Below, in pieces: positions 54,485 through 64,000 of a stretch of 64,000 bases of DNA. A model generated the notes under the pieces. The model searched no databases, was not told the origin of the DNA, and was given only the letters and a program-made list of their open reading frames with translations. The DNA comes from Rhizobium sp. RM (GTDB lineage Bacteria > Pseudomonadota > Alphaproteobacteria > Rhizobiales > Rhizobiaceae), in the NCBI RefSeq assembly GCF_013390595.1, contig NZ_JACAWV010000007.1, positions 620,001 to 684,000 on the forward strand, written 5' to 3'. Made by a program: the position numbers and the translations under genes. Numbering within the stretch: the first letter of the stretch is position 1; each line of letters starts with the position of its first letter.

Positions 54485-54499
54485 TTAAGTCACGATTAA
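54485..54499. promoter_or_regulatory. CtrA-type binding site upstream of the omp gene
   Basis: TTAA-GTCACGA-TTAA matches the CtrA consensus TTAA-N7-TTAA exactly, and the flanks extend it to the inverted repeat GGTTAA...TTAACC. Confidence 0.65.
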
Positions 54500-54587
54500 C
54501 CACGATCATTCACCATATTTATTAGCAAATGCGCAAACAAAAAGCCGGCGAGAACGCCCGCTTTCGTGACCGTTTGAACAGGGCGCC

Positions 54588-55940
54588 TCAGGCGGCTGTG
54601 CGTGCGCTCGAAATGACGCCAACGAGATCGTTGACGATCTGCTCGACCTGGGCACTATCATCGCCTTCCGCCATGACGCGGATCAGCGGTTCTGTACCAG
54701 ATGGGCGAATGACCAGGCGGCCATTCTTCGCAAGAGCATTTTCCGCATCTGCGATTGCCTGCTGAACAACCGGATTTTCCAGTGGTTTGCCACCGGAGAT
54801 ACGGACGTTCTTCAACAATTGCGGTACGGGGTCAAACTTGCGGCAAACCTCGCTGACCGTACGGCCAGAACGCTTGACGCGCGCCAGCACCTGAAGTGCT
54901 GCGACAAGGCCGTCCCCCGTCGTACCGTAATCAGACAGTACGATATGGCCAGACTGTTCGCCGCCAACGTTGAAATCATGATTGCGCATGTGCTCAACGA
55001 CATAGCGGTCGCCAACCTTCGTACGGGCAAGCGTCAGGCCCTTGCCGTCAAGGAAGCGCTCCAGTCCCAGGTTCGACATGACTGTCGCCACGATACCACC
55101 GCCGCGCAACAGATTGTCGGCGGCCCAGCTGTCAGCAATCGTTGCCATCAACTGATCCCCATCGACAATCTCGCCGCGCTCATCAACGATGATGACACGG
55201 TCCGCATCGCCATCGAGCGCGATGCCGATATCGGCCCGAACTTCATGGACCTTCTTCTGAAGAGCTTCAGGATGGGTAGAGCCGCATTCCAGATTGATGT
55301 TGACGCCGTTAGGCTCGTTGCCGATGGTCACGACTTCCGCACCAAGCTCCCACAGCGCCGCAGGAGCGACCTTGTAGGCAGCGCCATTGGCGCAATCGAT
55401 GGCAATCCGCAAACCGTTCAGCGTCACATCGCGCGGCAGGGTGCGCTTCACAAACTCGATGTAGCGATAAATGTCGCCATCAACGCGCTTGGCGCGGCCG
55501 ATCTCACTCGGCTTGGCAAGCTGTGCATAGATATCCTTGTCGAGCAGATCCTCGATCTCAAGCTCAAGTTCATCAGACAGCTTGTAGCCATCCGGTCCGA
55601 ATAGCTTGATGCCGTTATCCGCGAAGGGATTGTGGGATGCCGAGATCATCACACCGATATCGGCACGCAACGAGCGCGTCAGCATGGCAACCGCAGGCGT
55701 GGGGATCGGCCCGAGCAGGAAGACATCAAGACCCGCAGCCGTGAAACCTGCCACCAGTGCGTTTTCCAGCATATAACCGGAAAGACGGGTATCCTTGCCG
55801 ATCACGACGCGATGACGGTGATGCCCACGACGAAAAATGGTGCCGACGGCAATACCAACCCGCATCGCCAGATCCGGCGTCATGGGAAAAACGTTCGATT
55901 GTCCGCGAATACCATCGGTTCCGAAATAACGGCGTGCCAT
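54588..55940 (-). CDS. glmM: Phosphoglucosamine mutase
   Basis: This 450-residue alpha-D-phosphohexomutase has the phosphoserine loop ISASHNP (S102), metal loop DGDADR and sugar-specificity GEQSGH, and begins [13 protein letters not shown], as expected for GlmM. It makes glucosamine-1-phosphate for UDP-GlcNAc, feeding peptidoglycan and LPS. The start at 55940 has GGAG upstream; the longer frame to 56012 has no site. It follows ftsH in the same direction, as in many bacteria. Confidence 0.96.
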   Translation of the reverse strand: MARRYFGTDGIRGQSNVFPMTPDLAMRVGIAVGTIFRRGHHRHRVVIGKDTRLSGYMLENALVAGFTAAGLDVFLLGPIPTPAVAMLTRSLRADIGVMISASHNPFADNGIKLFGPDGYKLSDELELEIEDLLDKDIYAQLAKPSEIGRAKRVDGDIYRYIEFVKRTLPRDVTLNGLRIAIDCANGAAYKVAPAALWELGAEVVTIGNEPNGVNINLECGSTHPEALQKKVHEVRADIGIALDGDADRVIIVDERGEIVDGDQLMATIADSWAADNLLRGGGIVATVMSNLGLERFLDGKGLTLARTKVGDRYVVEHMRNHDFNVGGEQSGHIVLSDYGTTGDGLVAALQVLARVKRSGRTVSEVCRKFDPVPQLLKNVRISGGKPLENPVVQQAIADAENALAKNGRLVIRPSGTEPLIRVMAEGDDSAQVEQIVNDLVGVISSARTAA

Positions 55941-56069
55941 TTGAACTCCAAATCCTTCATGCATTCCGGCGGCATGTAAAAAAGCCGGATGCGTTTTTCG
56001 GGTAGATGCCACAAACTACGGCAAACAGCACGTAAATTAGCACAAAAATGGCTTATATCTTGTTACCAA

Positions 56070-56100
56070 ACTGAAAAGGCCACCCGGTTTCGGGTGGCCT
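56070..56100 (-). terminator. Terminator after ftsH
   Basis: AGGCCACCCG (56077-56086) pairs perfectly with CGGGTGGCCT (56091-56100), followed on the minus strand by TTTTCAG. It suggests that glmM mostly has its own promoter. Confidence 0.72.
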
Positions 56101-56131
56101 CGTTTTCAAAAAGACGTCTGATTTTAAGCCA

Positions 56132-58078
56132 TTAGTGCGGCTGAGGCTCCAGACCACCTTCGGCCTCGCCATCGCCCTTGGCTTCGTTTGGACCGTCCTT
56201 CTTGGCACCAGCCTTAGGCACTGCGGATCCGCGGCTGCCGGGAGAATCATCACCGAGATCGCGGGCAGGCTTTTCACCCTTGATCAGCGCTTTGATTTCT
56301 TCCCCAGAAAGGGTTTCATACTCCAGCAAACCTTCAGCCAAAGTGACAAACTCATCATGTTTGTCCGTGAGGATACGCCGTGCTTCGGTGTATGCCTCAT
56401 CAATCAAACGACGAACTTCGTTGTCGATCTTTTGAGCTGTCGCTTCGGAGACATTCTTGGACTGCGAAACGGAGTGGCCGAGGAAGACTTCCTGCTGGTT
56501 TTCACCATAAGCAACCTGTCCGAGCTCGTCGGAAAAGCCCCACTGCGTCACCATGGCACGAGCAAGCTTGGTAGCCTGTTCGATATCCGAGGATGCGCCG
56601 GAGGTGATGTTTTCCTTGCCGAAGGTCAGTTCTTCCGCAACGCGACCACCCATCATGATCACGAGGCGAGAGACCATCCACTTGTAGCTCATGGAATAGC
56701 GATCACCTTCCGGAAGCTGCATGACCATGCCGAGTGCACGGCCACGAGGAATGATCGTTGCCTTATGCAGGGGATCTGCCACAGGCACGTTGAGTGCGGT
56801 GATGGCGTGACCCGCTTCGTGGTAGGCGGTGAGCTTCTTTTCGGCTTCGGTCATGGCGGTCGTGCGGCGCTCCGCACCCATCATGATCTTATCCTTGGCG
56901 TCTTCAAATTCCTGCATGGTCACGACGCGTTTATTGCGACGGGCGGCCATGAGAGCAGCTTCGTTGACGAGGTTCATCAGGTCAGCACCCGAGAAACCAG
57001 GCGTACCGCGTGCCAGAACCTTGAGGTCGACATTCGGTGCGAGCGGCACGTTGCGGACATGCACCTTCAGAATACGCTCGCGCCCTACGATATCCGGGTT
57101 CGGAACGACAACCTGACGGTCGAAACGGCCTGGACGCAGGAGCGCCGGATCAAGAACGTCGGGGCGGTTGGTCGCAGCAATCAGGATGATACCTTCATTT
57201 GCTTCAAAGCCATCCATCTCGACGAGCAACTGGTTGAGCGTCTGCTCGCGCTCATCGTTGCCGCCGCCAAGACCGGCGCCACGGTGGCGACCTACGGCAT
57301 CGATTTCGTCAATGAAGATGATGCAAGGTGCGTTCTTCTTGGCCTGCTCGAACATGTCGCGAACGCGGCTCGCGCCGACACCAACAAACATTTCAACGAA
57401 GTCGGAACCCGAAATGGTGAAGAACGGCACATTTGCCTCACCCGCAACCGAGCGTGCCAAAAGCGTTTTACCAGTTCCCGGGGGGCCAACCAAAAGCACA
57501 CCGCGCGGGATCTTGCCACCAAGACGCTGGAATTTCTGCGGATCACGCAGAAATTCAACGATTTCTTCCAGATCCTGCTTGGCCTCATCGACACCGGCGA
57601 CATCGTCAAACGTGATACGACCGTGCGCTTCTGTCAGAAGCTTGGCTTTGGATTTACCGAAGCCCATCGCACCGCGCGAACCACCCTGCATCTGCCGCAT
57701 GAAGAACAGCCAGACGCCGAGGATGAGGAACATTGGCAGCAATGTACCAAGGTAGCTCAAGAACCCGGAGGAACCGTCACTTTCCGGCCGTGCGACGATG
57801 GTGACGTTCTTGCTCTGCAAGCGCTCCATCAAGGAATCGTCAATAACGGGGGAATAGGTTTGAAATGCCGTACCGTTTTCGGTGTAGGTTCCAAGAACCC
57901 GGTTGCCGGTCACAGTAACGTCGCGAACTCGCCCGGAATCCACATCGCGAAGAAACTGCGAGTACGGAATTTCACGCGAACCCGTTTGCGTTGGCGACGT
58001 CTGGAACATGCTGAACAATGCGATCAGCAACAGGGCAATAACTGCCCACAAGGCGAAATTTCTGAAATTTGGGTTCAT
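56132..58078 (-). CDS. ftsH: ATP-dependent zinc metalloprotease FtsH
   Basis: The 648-residue membrane protease has TM1 (8-26), a periplasmic loop and TM2 (near 105-128). The AAA domain carries GPPGTGKT and IIFIDEID, and the zinc site is HEAGH (near 415). It degrades misfolded membrane proteins and controls LPS synthesis enzymes. ATG at 58078 ([17 protein letters not shown] upstream) is preferred over 58096. The C-terminal tail is charged and low complexity. The gene lies between tilS and glmM. Confidence 0.97.
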   Translation of the reverse strand: MNPNFRNFALWAVIALLLIALFSMFQTSPTQTGSREIPYSQFLRDVDSGRVRDVTVTGNRVLGTYTENGTAFQTYSPVIDDSLMERLQSKNVTIVARPESDGSSGFLSYLGTLLPMFLILGVWLFFMRQMQGGSRGAMGFGKSKAKLLTEAHGRITFDDVAGVDEAKQDLEEIVEFLRDPQKFQRLGGKIPRGVLLVGPPGTGKTLLARSVAGEANVPFFTISGSDFVEMFVGVGASRVRDMFEQAKKNAPCIIFIDEIDAVGRHRGAGLGGGNDEREQTLNQLLVEMDGFEANEGIILIAATNRPDVLDPALLRPGRFDRQVVVPNPDIVGRERILKVHVRNVPLAPNVDLKVLARGTPGFSGADLMNLVNEAALMAARRNKRVVTMQEFEDAKDKIMMGAERRTTAMTEAEKKLTAYHEAGHAITALNVPVADPLHKATIIPRGRALGMVMQLPEGDRYSMSYKWMVSRLVIMMGGRVAEELTFGKENITSGASSDIEQATKLARAMVTQWGFSDELGQVAYGENQQEVFLGHSVSQSKNVSEATAQKIDNEVRRLIDEAYTEARRILTDKHDEFVTLAEGLLEYETLSGEEIKALIKGEKPARDLGDDSPGSRGSAVPKAGAKKDGPNEAKGDGEAEGGLEPQPH

Positions 58079-58232
58079 CGAACTCCCCGAACTCACACGG
58101 ACATGTCTGCTGTCCGCTCTTACGTGCCCCTAACATAAGGTCGACATTTGCCGTTGCCAAGGCGAAGGGCATTATCAGATGCGTTTTGGTGTAAAAAGTA
58201 TTCCAATGCAATTCACGAAAAAGCGGCCTGAA

Positions 58233-59570
58233 TTAAACCGGTGGCTGTGGATAGGCTGAACGACCGAGCAAAACAGCAATCGCATTTGCCAACTCAAGGT
58301 CGAACCGTGGCAGAAAAAGATCGAACGGCGCAAGTCGTGGAACGATTTTGAGAGCCCGAGCGTCAAAAGCTTCGTCACTCGATGCGGTGACAGCCGTCGG
58401 CATGCACCATATCGCCTGCCGCACGACACCTGGCGGGATATCGAGACAAAACGGCGGGCTGGCAGCATTCGGAAAAGAAGACGTTATAAGAACCTCATTG
58501 GGCGATCGATTGTCGACAAAAAAGCGGTCGTCCCAGATCGCGCTTTTCCCGGCCTCCAAACAGATTTCCGGGAGATTGCGCCGTTCACGATAGAGATAGA
58601 GCCCATCCGGCCTCCTGTCGATAAGCACGCGACCGAGAGTCAGACGGCCAGGCCTGCCCTCAACGATAGGCTCGATCGCCCGATCCATGCCACTGGCAGC
58701 AGGAAAATAGGCACGCCCGCCCAAGGTCGATATCAGCGCCGCTAACGCGTGCCGGAATTCCGGGCATTCCTCTGAACCCGTGGAGATATTTATCTTCGCA
58801 AGAACGGAATGAAGAACCTGAACGTTGGCACGCAAAAACTCCGCTGCAGCTAGAGAAAGCGCCGTTCTCGCTGCAGATCTTTTGTTATAATCCGCCAGAG
58901 ATGTCGGTCCGAGCGATTGCCGCACGCGCACGCGCTCATATTTAACGCTCTCATTGCTTGGGTCATCCACCCAGTCTTTGCCTTGCGCGAGAACAAAGTT
59001 GCGAATGGACTGGCGCTCACAGGCCAGAAATGGCCGCAATATCCACAGACGCCGATCAAAAAGGACCGCATCGGCCATCCCGGCAAGACCGATATTGTCA
59101 TGTCGATCGCTACGGGCCACGCGCATGGCAATCGTTTCCCGCTGATCGCCCAGTGTATGTCCTGTGACGACCGCATCAGCACCGATAGTATCGGCGACAT
59201 CAGCAATCAGACGATAACGAGCAAGACGCGATGCTTCAGACAAACCGGTCGAAGGTTTAGGATCGTCCCAACGGCGGATAAAATGCGGAACACCAAGTTC
59301 AGCACAGAGAGCCGCGACTTTTTTTGCTTCGTCGGCAGATTCGGGCCGCAGCGCATGATCAATCGTCACCGCCGACAGACGTGTGCCGGGGTTTTGTTCA
59401 CACGACAAAACCGCGCGCAATGCCAGTAACAGGCCGGTGGAATCGCTGCCCCCGGAAATTGCAACGAGGATATGCGCGGGCTCGCGGAGGTTTTTGAGAA
59501 AAAACCTTGCCGCCTCAAGCGGGTCTAGTGTGGTTTCGTCTGAAATGCGGGGTGCAACCGACATGGGCAT
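58233..59570 (-). CDS. tilS: tRNA(Ile)-lysidine synthase
   Basis: The 445-residue enzyme has the PP-loop SGGSDST (39-45), TGHTLGDQRET and the C-terminal substrate-binding region. It converts C34 of the CAU tRNA-Ile to lysidine so that it reads AUA. ATG at 59570, or 59564 two codons later, is the start. tilS between cpoB and ftsH is a common Rhizobiales order. Confidence 0.93.
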   Translation of the reverse strand: MPMSVAPRISDETTLDPLEAARFFLKNLREPAHILVAISGGSDSTGLLLALRAVLSCEQNPGTRLSAVTIDHALRPESADEAKKVAALCAELGVPHFIRRWDDPKPSTGLSEASRLARYRLIADVADTIGADAVVTGHTLGDQRETIAMRVARSDRHDNIGLAGMADAVLFDRRLWILRPFLACERQSIRNFVLAQGKDWVDDPSNESVKYERVRVRQSLGPTSLADYNKRSAARTALSLAAAEFLRANVQVLHSVLAKINISTGSEECPEFRHALAALISTLGGRAYFPAASGMDRAIEPIVEGRPGRLTLGRVLIDRRPDGLYLYRERRNLPEICLEAGKSAIWDDRFFVDNRSPNEVLITSSFPNAASPPFCLDIPPGVVRQAIWCMPTAVTASSDEAFDARALKIVPRLAPFDLFLPRFDLELANAIAVLLGRSAYPQPPV

Positions 59571-59596
59571 ACCGCTAGCTCAACGGCAGAGAGAAA

Positions 59597-60577
59597 TCAG
59601 CAGCTAAGACGCTTCTGTTCGCTGGCGACTTTGTTCAACACGGTCTTGGATGCGCTCGGGTAACGCTTCGGCACTTCGCGCAGCGTCGCACAGGCAGTCT
59701 CGGTGTTATCCAGCGCGGCGAGCGACATGCCAAGCTTCATCAACATTTCCGGCGCCTTCGGCGATTTGCCATATGTCTGGTGGCCGTTCAGAAAAGTCTT
59801 GGCCGACTCGTTGAACTTACCTTGAGAATACTGAGCTTCACCCAGCCAGAAGCTGGCATCGGCGGCCTTGGCACCCTTTGGGTAGCCTTTCAAATACTGC
59901 TCGAAACCCTGTTCCGCCAGCTTGTAATCACCACCAAGTACGTGGCTATACGCGGCCTGATAGATATCATTCTCGCTCGTCAGCGCCGCCGTGTTCACAG
60001 GATCGGTCTTGCGCGAAGCTCCGCCCGTCGTGACACCAGGCAAATTGCCGGAGGAATTGTTGGCACCCTGATTAAGCGTTCCGCCAACAGGCATGCCGCC
60101 GGAATCGAGCTGAATGGAGCCAAGCGTGGTCTCACCTGGAGCATTGCTCGGCTGAGACGGTGAAACAGAAGCGCCACCCTCGGGTGGCGTTTCAATGATT
60201 GCTGCAACGTCATCGTTCGGAGGACTTGCAAGGTCCGCTTCCGCCTTTTTCTTGGGCGCAGCGGGAGCGGCACTCTTACCGCTTTCCAGTTCCTGGAAAC
60301 GGAATTCATTATCTTCCTGCGCCTTGCGGATGGTTTCCTGCATCTGCAGAAGCTGGAAGCTCATTTCCTCGATACGGCCGTTGAGCTGTCTGATCTGTTC
60401 TTCAAGCTGCTGAACCTTATAGGCCTCATTCGCCTGAACCCGGACGACCGGGGGCTGTTGAGAGTTGATCGTGCCGAAGCTACCCCCCGCACCGAACAGC
60501 GGACCCGAAACGGCAACGCCGCTCAAGCCGGTGCAGGCTGCAAGCCCCAGCATTCCCGCCACGACAAGTTTCTTCAT
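59597..60577 (-). CDS. cpoB: Cell division coordinator CpoB (YbgF)
   Basis: This is a 326-residue periplasmic protein. It has a signal peptide, a trimerising coiled coil (about 50-95, VQQLEEQIRQLNGRIEEMSFQLLQMQETIRKAQ), a disordered Pro/Gly/Asn linker and C-terminal TPRs (from about 205). Known role: it binds TolA and PBP1B to couple outer-membrane constriction with septal synthesis. The signal peptide contains LAAC, so lipidation is possible. It is next to pal in the tol-pal cluster. Confidence 0.92.
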   Translation of the reverse strand: MKKLVVAGMLGLAACTGLSGVAVSGPLFGAGGSFGTINSQQPPVVRVQANEAYKVQQLEEQIRQLNGRIEEMSFQLLQMQETIRKAQEDNEFRFQELESGKSAAPAAPKKKAEADLASPPNDDVAAIIETPPEGGASVSPSQPSNAPGETTLGSIQLDSGGMPVGGTLNQGANNSSGNLPGVTTGGASRKTDPVNTAALTSENDIYQAAYSHVLGGDYKLAEQGFEQYLKGYPKGAKAADASFWLGEAQYSQGKFNESAKTFLNGHQTYGKSPKAPEMLMKLGMSLAALDNTETACATLREVPKRYPSASKTVLNKVASEQKRLSC

Positions 60578-60685
60578 CTCTTTCGTCCTGCCTTAACTGA
60601 TTTGCACCGGAATGGCGCAAAGCCGGATTTTTTCCATATCACCCGAAAAAGCAACTTAACTTCGGCCAAACTATGAAAAAAACGA

Positions 60686-60707
60686 AAGGCGGCCCTAAGA
60701 CCGCCTT
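60686..60707 (-). terminator. Terminator after pal
   Basis: AAGGCGG (60686-60692) pairs with CCGCCTT (60701-60707), with a T-rich minus-strand tail. It separates pal from cpoB. Confidence 0.72.
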
Positions 60708-60736
60708 CCATTCAAGATCACGAATGCGTTAGGCAA

Positions 60737-61270
60737 TTACATGCCTGCGCCACCGAGAACCGTCACAGCACGGCGGTTCTGCGACCAGCAAGAAATGTCG
60801 TCGCAAACAGCGACCGGACGTTCCTTGCCATAGGAGATGGTCTTCATGCGGTTTGCCGGAACACCCTGCGATGCAAGGAATTCCTTGGTGGAAGCCGCAC
60901 GGCGCGCACCGAGTGCAAGGTTGTATTCACGCGTACCGCGCTCGTCGGCATGACCTTCGATGGTGATCGAGTAGTTCGGATAACGAGCAAGCCACTGAGC
61001 CTGACGCTGCAGCGTCTGCTGCGCATCGGCGCGGATCGAGGTCGAGTCGGTGTCGAAGAAGATGCGGTCGCCGACATTGACGGTGAAGTCCTGCTGGGAG
61101 CCAGGCGTTGCGGAGCCCGCGCCACCGAGGCCGAGTTCACCGGCGCTGTTCGGCATGTTCTTCTTGTTTGCGCAGCCCGCAAGAGCAAGCGCAAGCGTCA
61201 TGGCGATGACAGCCGGGTTACGGGCCAGTTTCTGCATGGGGCTGAGTGCCGAAGTGTGTGTACGGCTCAT
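60737..61270 (-). CDS. pal: Peptidoglycan-associated lipoprotein Pal
   Basis: The 177-residue lipoprotein has a lipobox LAGC (Cys33) after a long signal peptide, and a C-terminal OmpA-like domain with TIEGHADERGTREYNLALGARRA that binds diaminopimelate in peptidoglycan. It tethers the outer membrane and is pulled to the septum by TolB-TolA. GGAGA precedes the start. Confidence 0.96.
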   Translation of the reverse strand: MSRTHTSALSPMQKLARNPAVIAMTLALALAGCANKKNMPNSAGELGLGGAGSATPGSQQDFTVNVGDRIFFDTDSTSIRADAQQTLQRQAQWLARYPNYSITIEGHADERGTREYNLALGARRAASTKEFLASQGVPANRMKTISYGKERPVAVCDDISCWSQNRRAVTVLGGAGM

Positions 61271-61429
61271 CGCCGGTCTCTCCTTAGAATTTCAGTAACG
61301 TTGCCAGAGGCTAACCGATTGAGGTTAATCGCCGGCAAACACTTATGGTTAACAGAAAGGAAATGTCCCACTTTCTTGCTCCCTCACAACACTTTGCGGC
61401 AAGAAAGAGGCATCCCCCTGAAGGGCATG

Positions 61430-61469
61430 CGTAAAAATATGGCGGCGATGGATCATCCAGCGCCGCCAT
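61430..61469 (-). terminator. Terminator after tolB
   Basis: ATGGCGGCG (61439-61447) pairs perfectly with CGCCGCCAT (61461-61469). On the minus strand ATTTTTAC follows. It lies 11 bases past the tolB stop, and pal therefore probably has its own promoter in 61271-61429. Confidence 0.75.
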
Positions 61470-61479
61470 GGCAATCAAA

Positions 61480-62793
61480 TCAGTCCAGAAGCGGCGACCA
61501 TGCCGGGTCTGAAGCGAAGGTCGGGGTCTTGATAAGCTGCTCGTTGTAACCGGTCAGATCGATCGAATAGAGCTGCGGTCCACCTGCGCCGGCGTTCTGA
61601 CGGAAGAACATCAAAACACGGCCGTTGGGTGCCCATGTCGGGCCCTCATTGTGGAAACCGCTGGTCAGGATACGCTCGCCGGAACCGTCGGTCTTCATCA
61701 CGCCGATCGAGAACTTGCCACCTGACTGCTTCGTGAAGGCGATCAGGTCGCCACGAGGAGACCAGACCGGTGTCGAATAAGAGCCATCACCAAAGGAGAT
61801 GCGCTGCTGACCGGAGCCGTCCGCATTCATGACGTAAATCTGCTGGCGGCCACCGCGATCGCTTTCAAAGGCGACGCGTTGACCGTCCGGCGAATAGGAC
61901 GGTGCGGTATCGATCGCGGACGTGTTCGTCAGACGCGTCGTTGTCCGCGAACGGAGATCCATCGTGTAGATGTTGGCGTTGCCGTCCTGCTGAAGGCTCA
62001 TGATAACCTTCTGCCCATCCGGAGAGAAGCGCGGCGAGAACGTCATGCCGGGGAAGTTACCGACAACTTCGCGCTGCCCGGTCTCGAGCTGCAGGAGATA
62101 AACACGGGGCTGTTGGCCTTCGAAAGACATGTAGGTGACTTCCTGACGGTTCGGCGAGAAGCGCGGCGTCAGAACGATGTCATTCGAGTTGGTCAGGTTA
62201 CGGATGTTGAAACCGTCCTGGTCCATGATGGAAAGCTGACGCTTACGGGCTGTCTTCGGGCCGCTTTCGGAAACGAAAACAACACGGGTATCGAAGTAGC
62301 CTTTTTCACCAGTGATACGCTCGTAGATCGCGTCCGCGATGATATGAGCCACACGGCGCCAGTTTTCCGGCTGGGTGAAGAACTGCTGACCTGTCATCTG
62401 TTGACCGGCAAACGTGTCCCACAAACGGAACTCGGCGCGCAGGCGGCCATCGCTTTCACGTGTCACGCGACCAGTGACCAGAGCCTGCGCGTTGATGACC
62501 TTCCAGTCCTCGAAACGCGGCTGCTGATCCGGATTGCTGATCTTTTCGATGAACGCGCTCTTATTGACCGGTGCGAAAAGACCGGAGCGCTGCAAATCAG
62601 CCGCGATGACAGCAGAAACCTGCGCACCGATGCCGTCACCCGACATGAAGTCGGTAATGGCGATTGGCAACGGCTGAACATTGCCCTTGTTGATGTTGAT
62701 TTGAACCTCGGCATTCGCCGGAGCGACAGCAACCAGCGAGAACAACATGCCCGTGGCAACCATGAGGGCGCGGAGGACAGAACACTTGGTCAT
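61480..62793 (-). CDS. tolB: Tol-Pal system protein TolB
   Basis: The 437-residue periplasmic protein has a signal peptide (about 1-28). The N-terminal domain carries LPIAITDF and a six-bladed propeller follows with repeated motifs such as [27 protein letters not shown] and [14 protein letters not shown]. It shuttles between TolA and Pal to drive outer-membrane constriction. It is 82 bases after tolA in the same direction. Confidence 0.97.
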   Translation of the reverse strand: MTKCSVLRALMVATGMLFSLVAVAPANAEVQININKGNVQPLPIAITDFMSGDGIGAQVSAVIAADLQRSGLFAPVNKSAFIEKISNPDQQPRFEDWKVINAQALVTGRVTRESDGRLRAEFRLWDTFAGQQMTGQQFFTQPENWRRVAHIIADAIYERITGEKGYFDTRVVFVSESGPKTARKRQLSIMDQDGFNIRNLTNSNDIVLTPRFSPNRQEVTYMSFEGQQPRVYLLQLETGQREVVGNFPGMTFSPRFSPDGQKVIMSLQQDGNANIYTMDLRSRTTTRLTNTSAIDTAPSYSPDGQRVAFESDRGGRQQIYVMNADGSGQQRISFGDGSYSTPVWSPRGDLIAFTKQSGGKFSIGVMKTDGSGERILTSGFHNEGPTWAPNGRVLMFFRQNAGAGGPQLYSIDLTGYNEQLIKTPTFASDPAWSPLLD

Positions 62794-62875
62794 TTAGACA
62801 AGCCTTTCAGCTTCTTACGAAAATTGGACAGGAGTTTTGGGATTTCTGTCGTCATCACTTCCAAAACCTGTCGGC

Positions 62876-64000
62876 TCACAATGCAAATTCGGACGGATCG
62901 AAGTTCAGAACCATCGTGTTCCAGCCCCTTTCGCCCTCATATTTCTCGATCGGCATGTTCTTGAGAGGCGCGGAGCGAAGGATCGCGCGGCGCGCACTGC
63001 TTTCAACCGCCCGGCGCGTACCTTCCGGACCACCGGAAGCGCTGACCTCGGGTTGACCAACAATATTGCCGGATTGGTCAAGCTCGATCCTGATCACCAC
63101 ACGCACCTCGGCAACTCCGGTGAGACCGGAGACCATGGACCAATTGTTCTGGATCTGGCCCTTGACGTTATCGATTTCGCTGGCACTCAGACCCGTTCCA
63201 AGCGTCTTCTTGCCACCAAGGGAGGCTGTTTCGGTCGAGCGTTTCGCACCGCCGCCGGACGGCGCCTGTTTGTTCAGGAGCGCTGAAATCTCGTCGGCAT
63301 TGAACTCGCTTGCCTGAGACGCGGCAGACTTGGCTGTCTCCTGCTTTTTGTCGGCAGGTTTCTTGTCAGACGGCTTCTCCGTCGACTTGGCCTGATCCGG
63401 CTTTTTCTCGGCAGGCTTTTCAGCCGGTTTCTGTTCTGCAGGCTTCGTCTCGGCCTGTTTCGGCTCTTCCGGCTTCGGCGGCTCTGGACGAGAATTCGGA
63501 CGCGGCACGTTCTGCGGCACGGGAATTTCGGCCGGCTCCTGGTTTTGCGGTGGCGGCTCTTCCGCCTTGGTTTCCTGCGGAGGCGTCGGCGTGGGTTTTG
63601 GCTGCGGCGCAACTTCCGGCTTGGTCTGGGGCAAAGCAGCCATTTCCTGCGGTTTCGGCGCGGAGGTCTCCTCCTTGACGATATCCTTCACCTCGTTCGG
63701 CTTGGTATCGACAACAGGCAGCGGATTCTCGGACTTTGGTGGCGCAGCAGCGCTCTCATTGTTGTTCGGCTTTTCCGTCGGGGTCGGCGGCGCCTGAATA
63801 TCTGTGGTGTTGTTGCCAGCGTTCTGCGCGTTCTCGACGATATCCGGGCGGGTTGTCGGAACAGGCGCAGATTTCTCCGCCTTGGGTGCGTTCTTGTCAC
63901 CCTGCTGAATCTGGCTCAATTCCTCGACAGGGACCAGTTCCACTGGCAGGGCCTCGGCCTGCGAAACGTCAAGAGGCTCCGGCGAGCCCAAGGATACAAG
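62876..64000 (-). CDS. tolA: Cell envelope integrity protein TolA (5' end outside window)
   Basis: About 375 residues of a longer protein are present: the frame is open to the right edge, and the N-terminal membrane anchor is missing. What remains is a Pro/Glu/Lys-rich low-complexity rod (coded 63300-63960) and a C-terminal TonB/TolA domain (WSMVSGLTGVAEVRVVIRIELDQSGNIVG ... ARRAILRSAPLKNMP). TolA links inner-membrane TolQR to TolB/Pal. The upstream tolQ and tolR should lie beyond base 64000. Confidence 0.93.
   Translation of the reverse strand, partial: LVSLGSPEPLDVSQAEALPVELVPVEELSQIQQGDKNAPKAEKSAPVPTTRPDIVENAQNAGNNTTDIQAPPTPTEKPNNNESAAAPPKSENPLPVVDTKPNEVKDIVKEETSAPKPQEMAALPQTKPEVAPQPKPTPTPPQETKAEEPPPQNQEPAEIPVPQNVPRPNSRPEPPKPEEPKQAETKPAEQKPAEKPAEKKPDQAKSTEKPSDKKPADKKQETAKSAASQASEFNADEISALLNKQAPSGGGAKRSTETASLGGKKTLGTGLSASEIDNVKGQIQNNWSMVSGLTGVAEVRVVIRIELDQSGNIVGQPEVSASGGPEGTRRAVESSARRAILRSAPLKNMPIEKYEGERGWNTMVLNFDPSEFAL

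Noticed and set aside
56135..58138. 667-codon open frame on the plus strand
   Set aside because: Antisense shadow of ftsH; no ribosome-binding site and no recognisable domain.

Overview
The window is about 64 kb of ordinary-density bacterial chromosome from an alphaproteobacterium of the order Rhizobiales, most likely the Agrobacterium/Rhizobium group. The evidence is the set of alphaproteobacterial signatures: CpdR, aerobic cobaltochelatase CobS/CobT, a TIGR02302-type Gln-rich membrane protein, Omp25/31-like porin-family protein, DUF2125 and DUF3108 proteins, a serC RNA motif in front of serC-serA, a CtrA-type TTAA-N7-TTAA box, and a tRNA-Arg(CCU) gene split by a group I intron in the anticodon loop, as described in Agrobacterium tumefaciens. 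No rRNA operon, insertion sequence, prophage or CRISPR array is visible.

Layout. 1-4.4 kb: end of a TIGR02302 gene, then cpdR, hpt and a membrane protein on the minus strand. 4.4-9.4 kb: ftsE-ftsX behind a short leader ORF, a YdcF-like protein, plsC, chaC (minus) and a DUF2125 protein. 9.4-14.4 kb: tyrC-hisC and a methyltransferase (minus), gloB-cupin (plus), a DUF3108 protein (minus). 14.5-15.8 kb: rpmB with its own promoter and terminator, then a preQ1-I-like riboswitch fused to the start of a yhhQ queuosine-precursor transporter. 15.8-20.5 kb: phytase-like protein, cobT, cobS, DnaJ-like protein (minus). 20.6-26.7 kb: bolA, aroK-aroB (minus), small membrane protein-xerD, accA, L,D-transpeptidase-tusA. 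26.7-30.5 kb: CobW GTPase with a poly-His tract, D-Ala-D-Ala carboxypeptidase, M20 peptidase. 30.5-34.7 kb: intron-containing tRNA-Arg, an orphan 97-residue ORF, a TadG-like protein and an extra class B PBP. 34.7-42.3 kb: pbpC and a 1815-residue alpha-2-macroglobulin in an overlapping pair. 42.4-46 kb: Trm112, Lon-N-domain protein, thioredoxin/TPR co-chaperone, YbaK-like deacylase, tRNA-Gly, a small secreted protein, a possible sRNA and tRNA-Met. 46-54.4 kb: mnmA, opgC-like acyltransferase, Tim44-domain protein, serC-serA, an outer-membrane protein. 54.5-64 kb: glmM, ftsH, tilS, cpoB, pal, tolB and the 3' part of tolA, all minus strand.

Functional theme. The region is housekeeping rich, with a strong bias to envelope growth and division: FtsEX, Tol-Pal, PBP1C with alpha-2-macroglobulin, an extra class B PBP, an L,D-transpeptidase, a D,D-carboxypeptidase, GlmM, AccA, PlsC and FtsH. 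The other theme is tRNA modification: MnmA, TilS, Trm112, YhhQ, TusA-like, two intact tRNAs and one intron-bearing tRNA.

The most notable non-coding signals are (1) a compact preQ1-I-type pseudoknot whose 3' strand contains the yhhQ AUG, (2) a 14-codon leader ORF with a strong Shine-Dalgarno whose stop overlaps the only usable ftsE start codon, a TTG, (3) the split tRNA-Arg, (4) the serC leader with its Shine-Dalgarno in a hairpin loop, and (5) a perfect CtrA-like site upstream of the omp gene. All identifications come from reading the sequence and from knowledge of the families. No database search was run.
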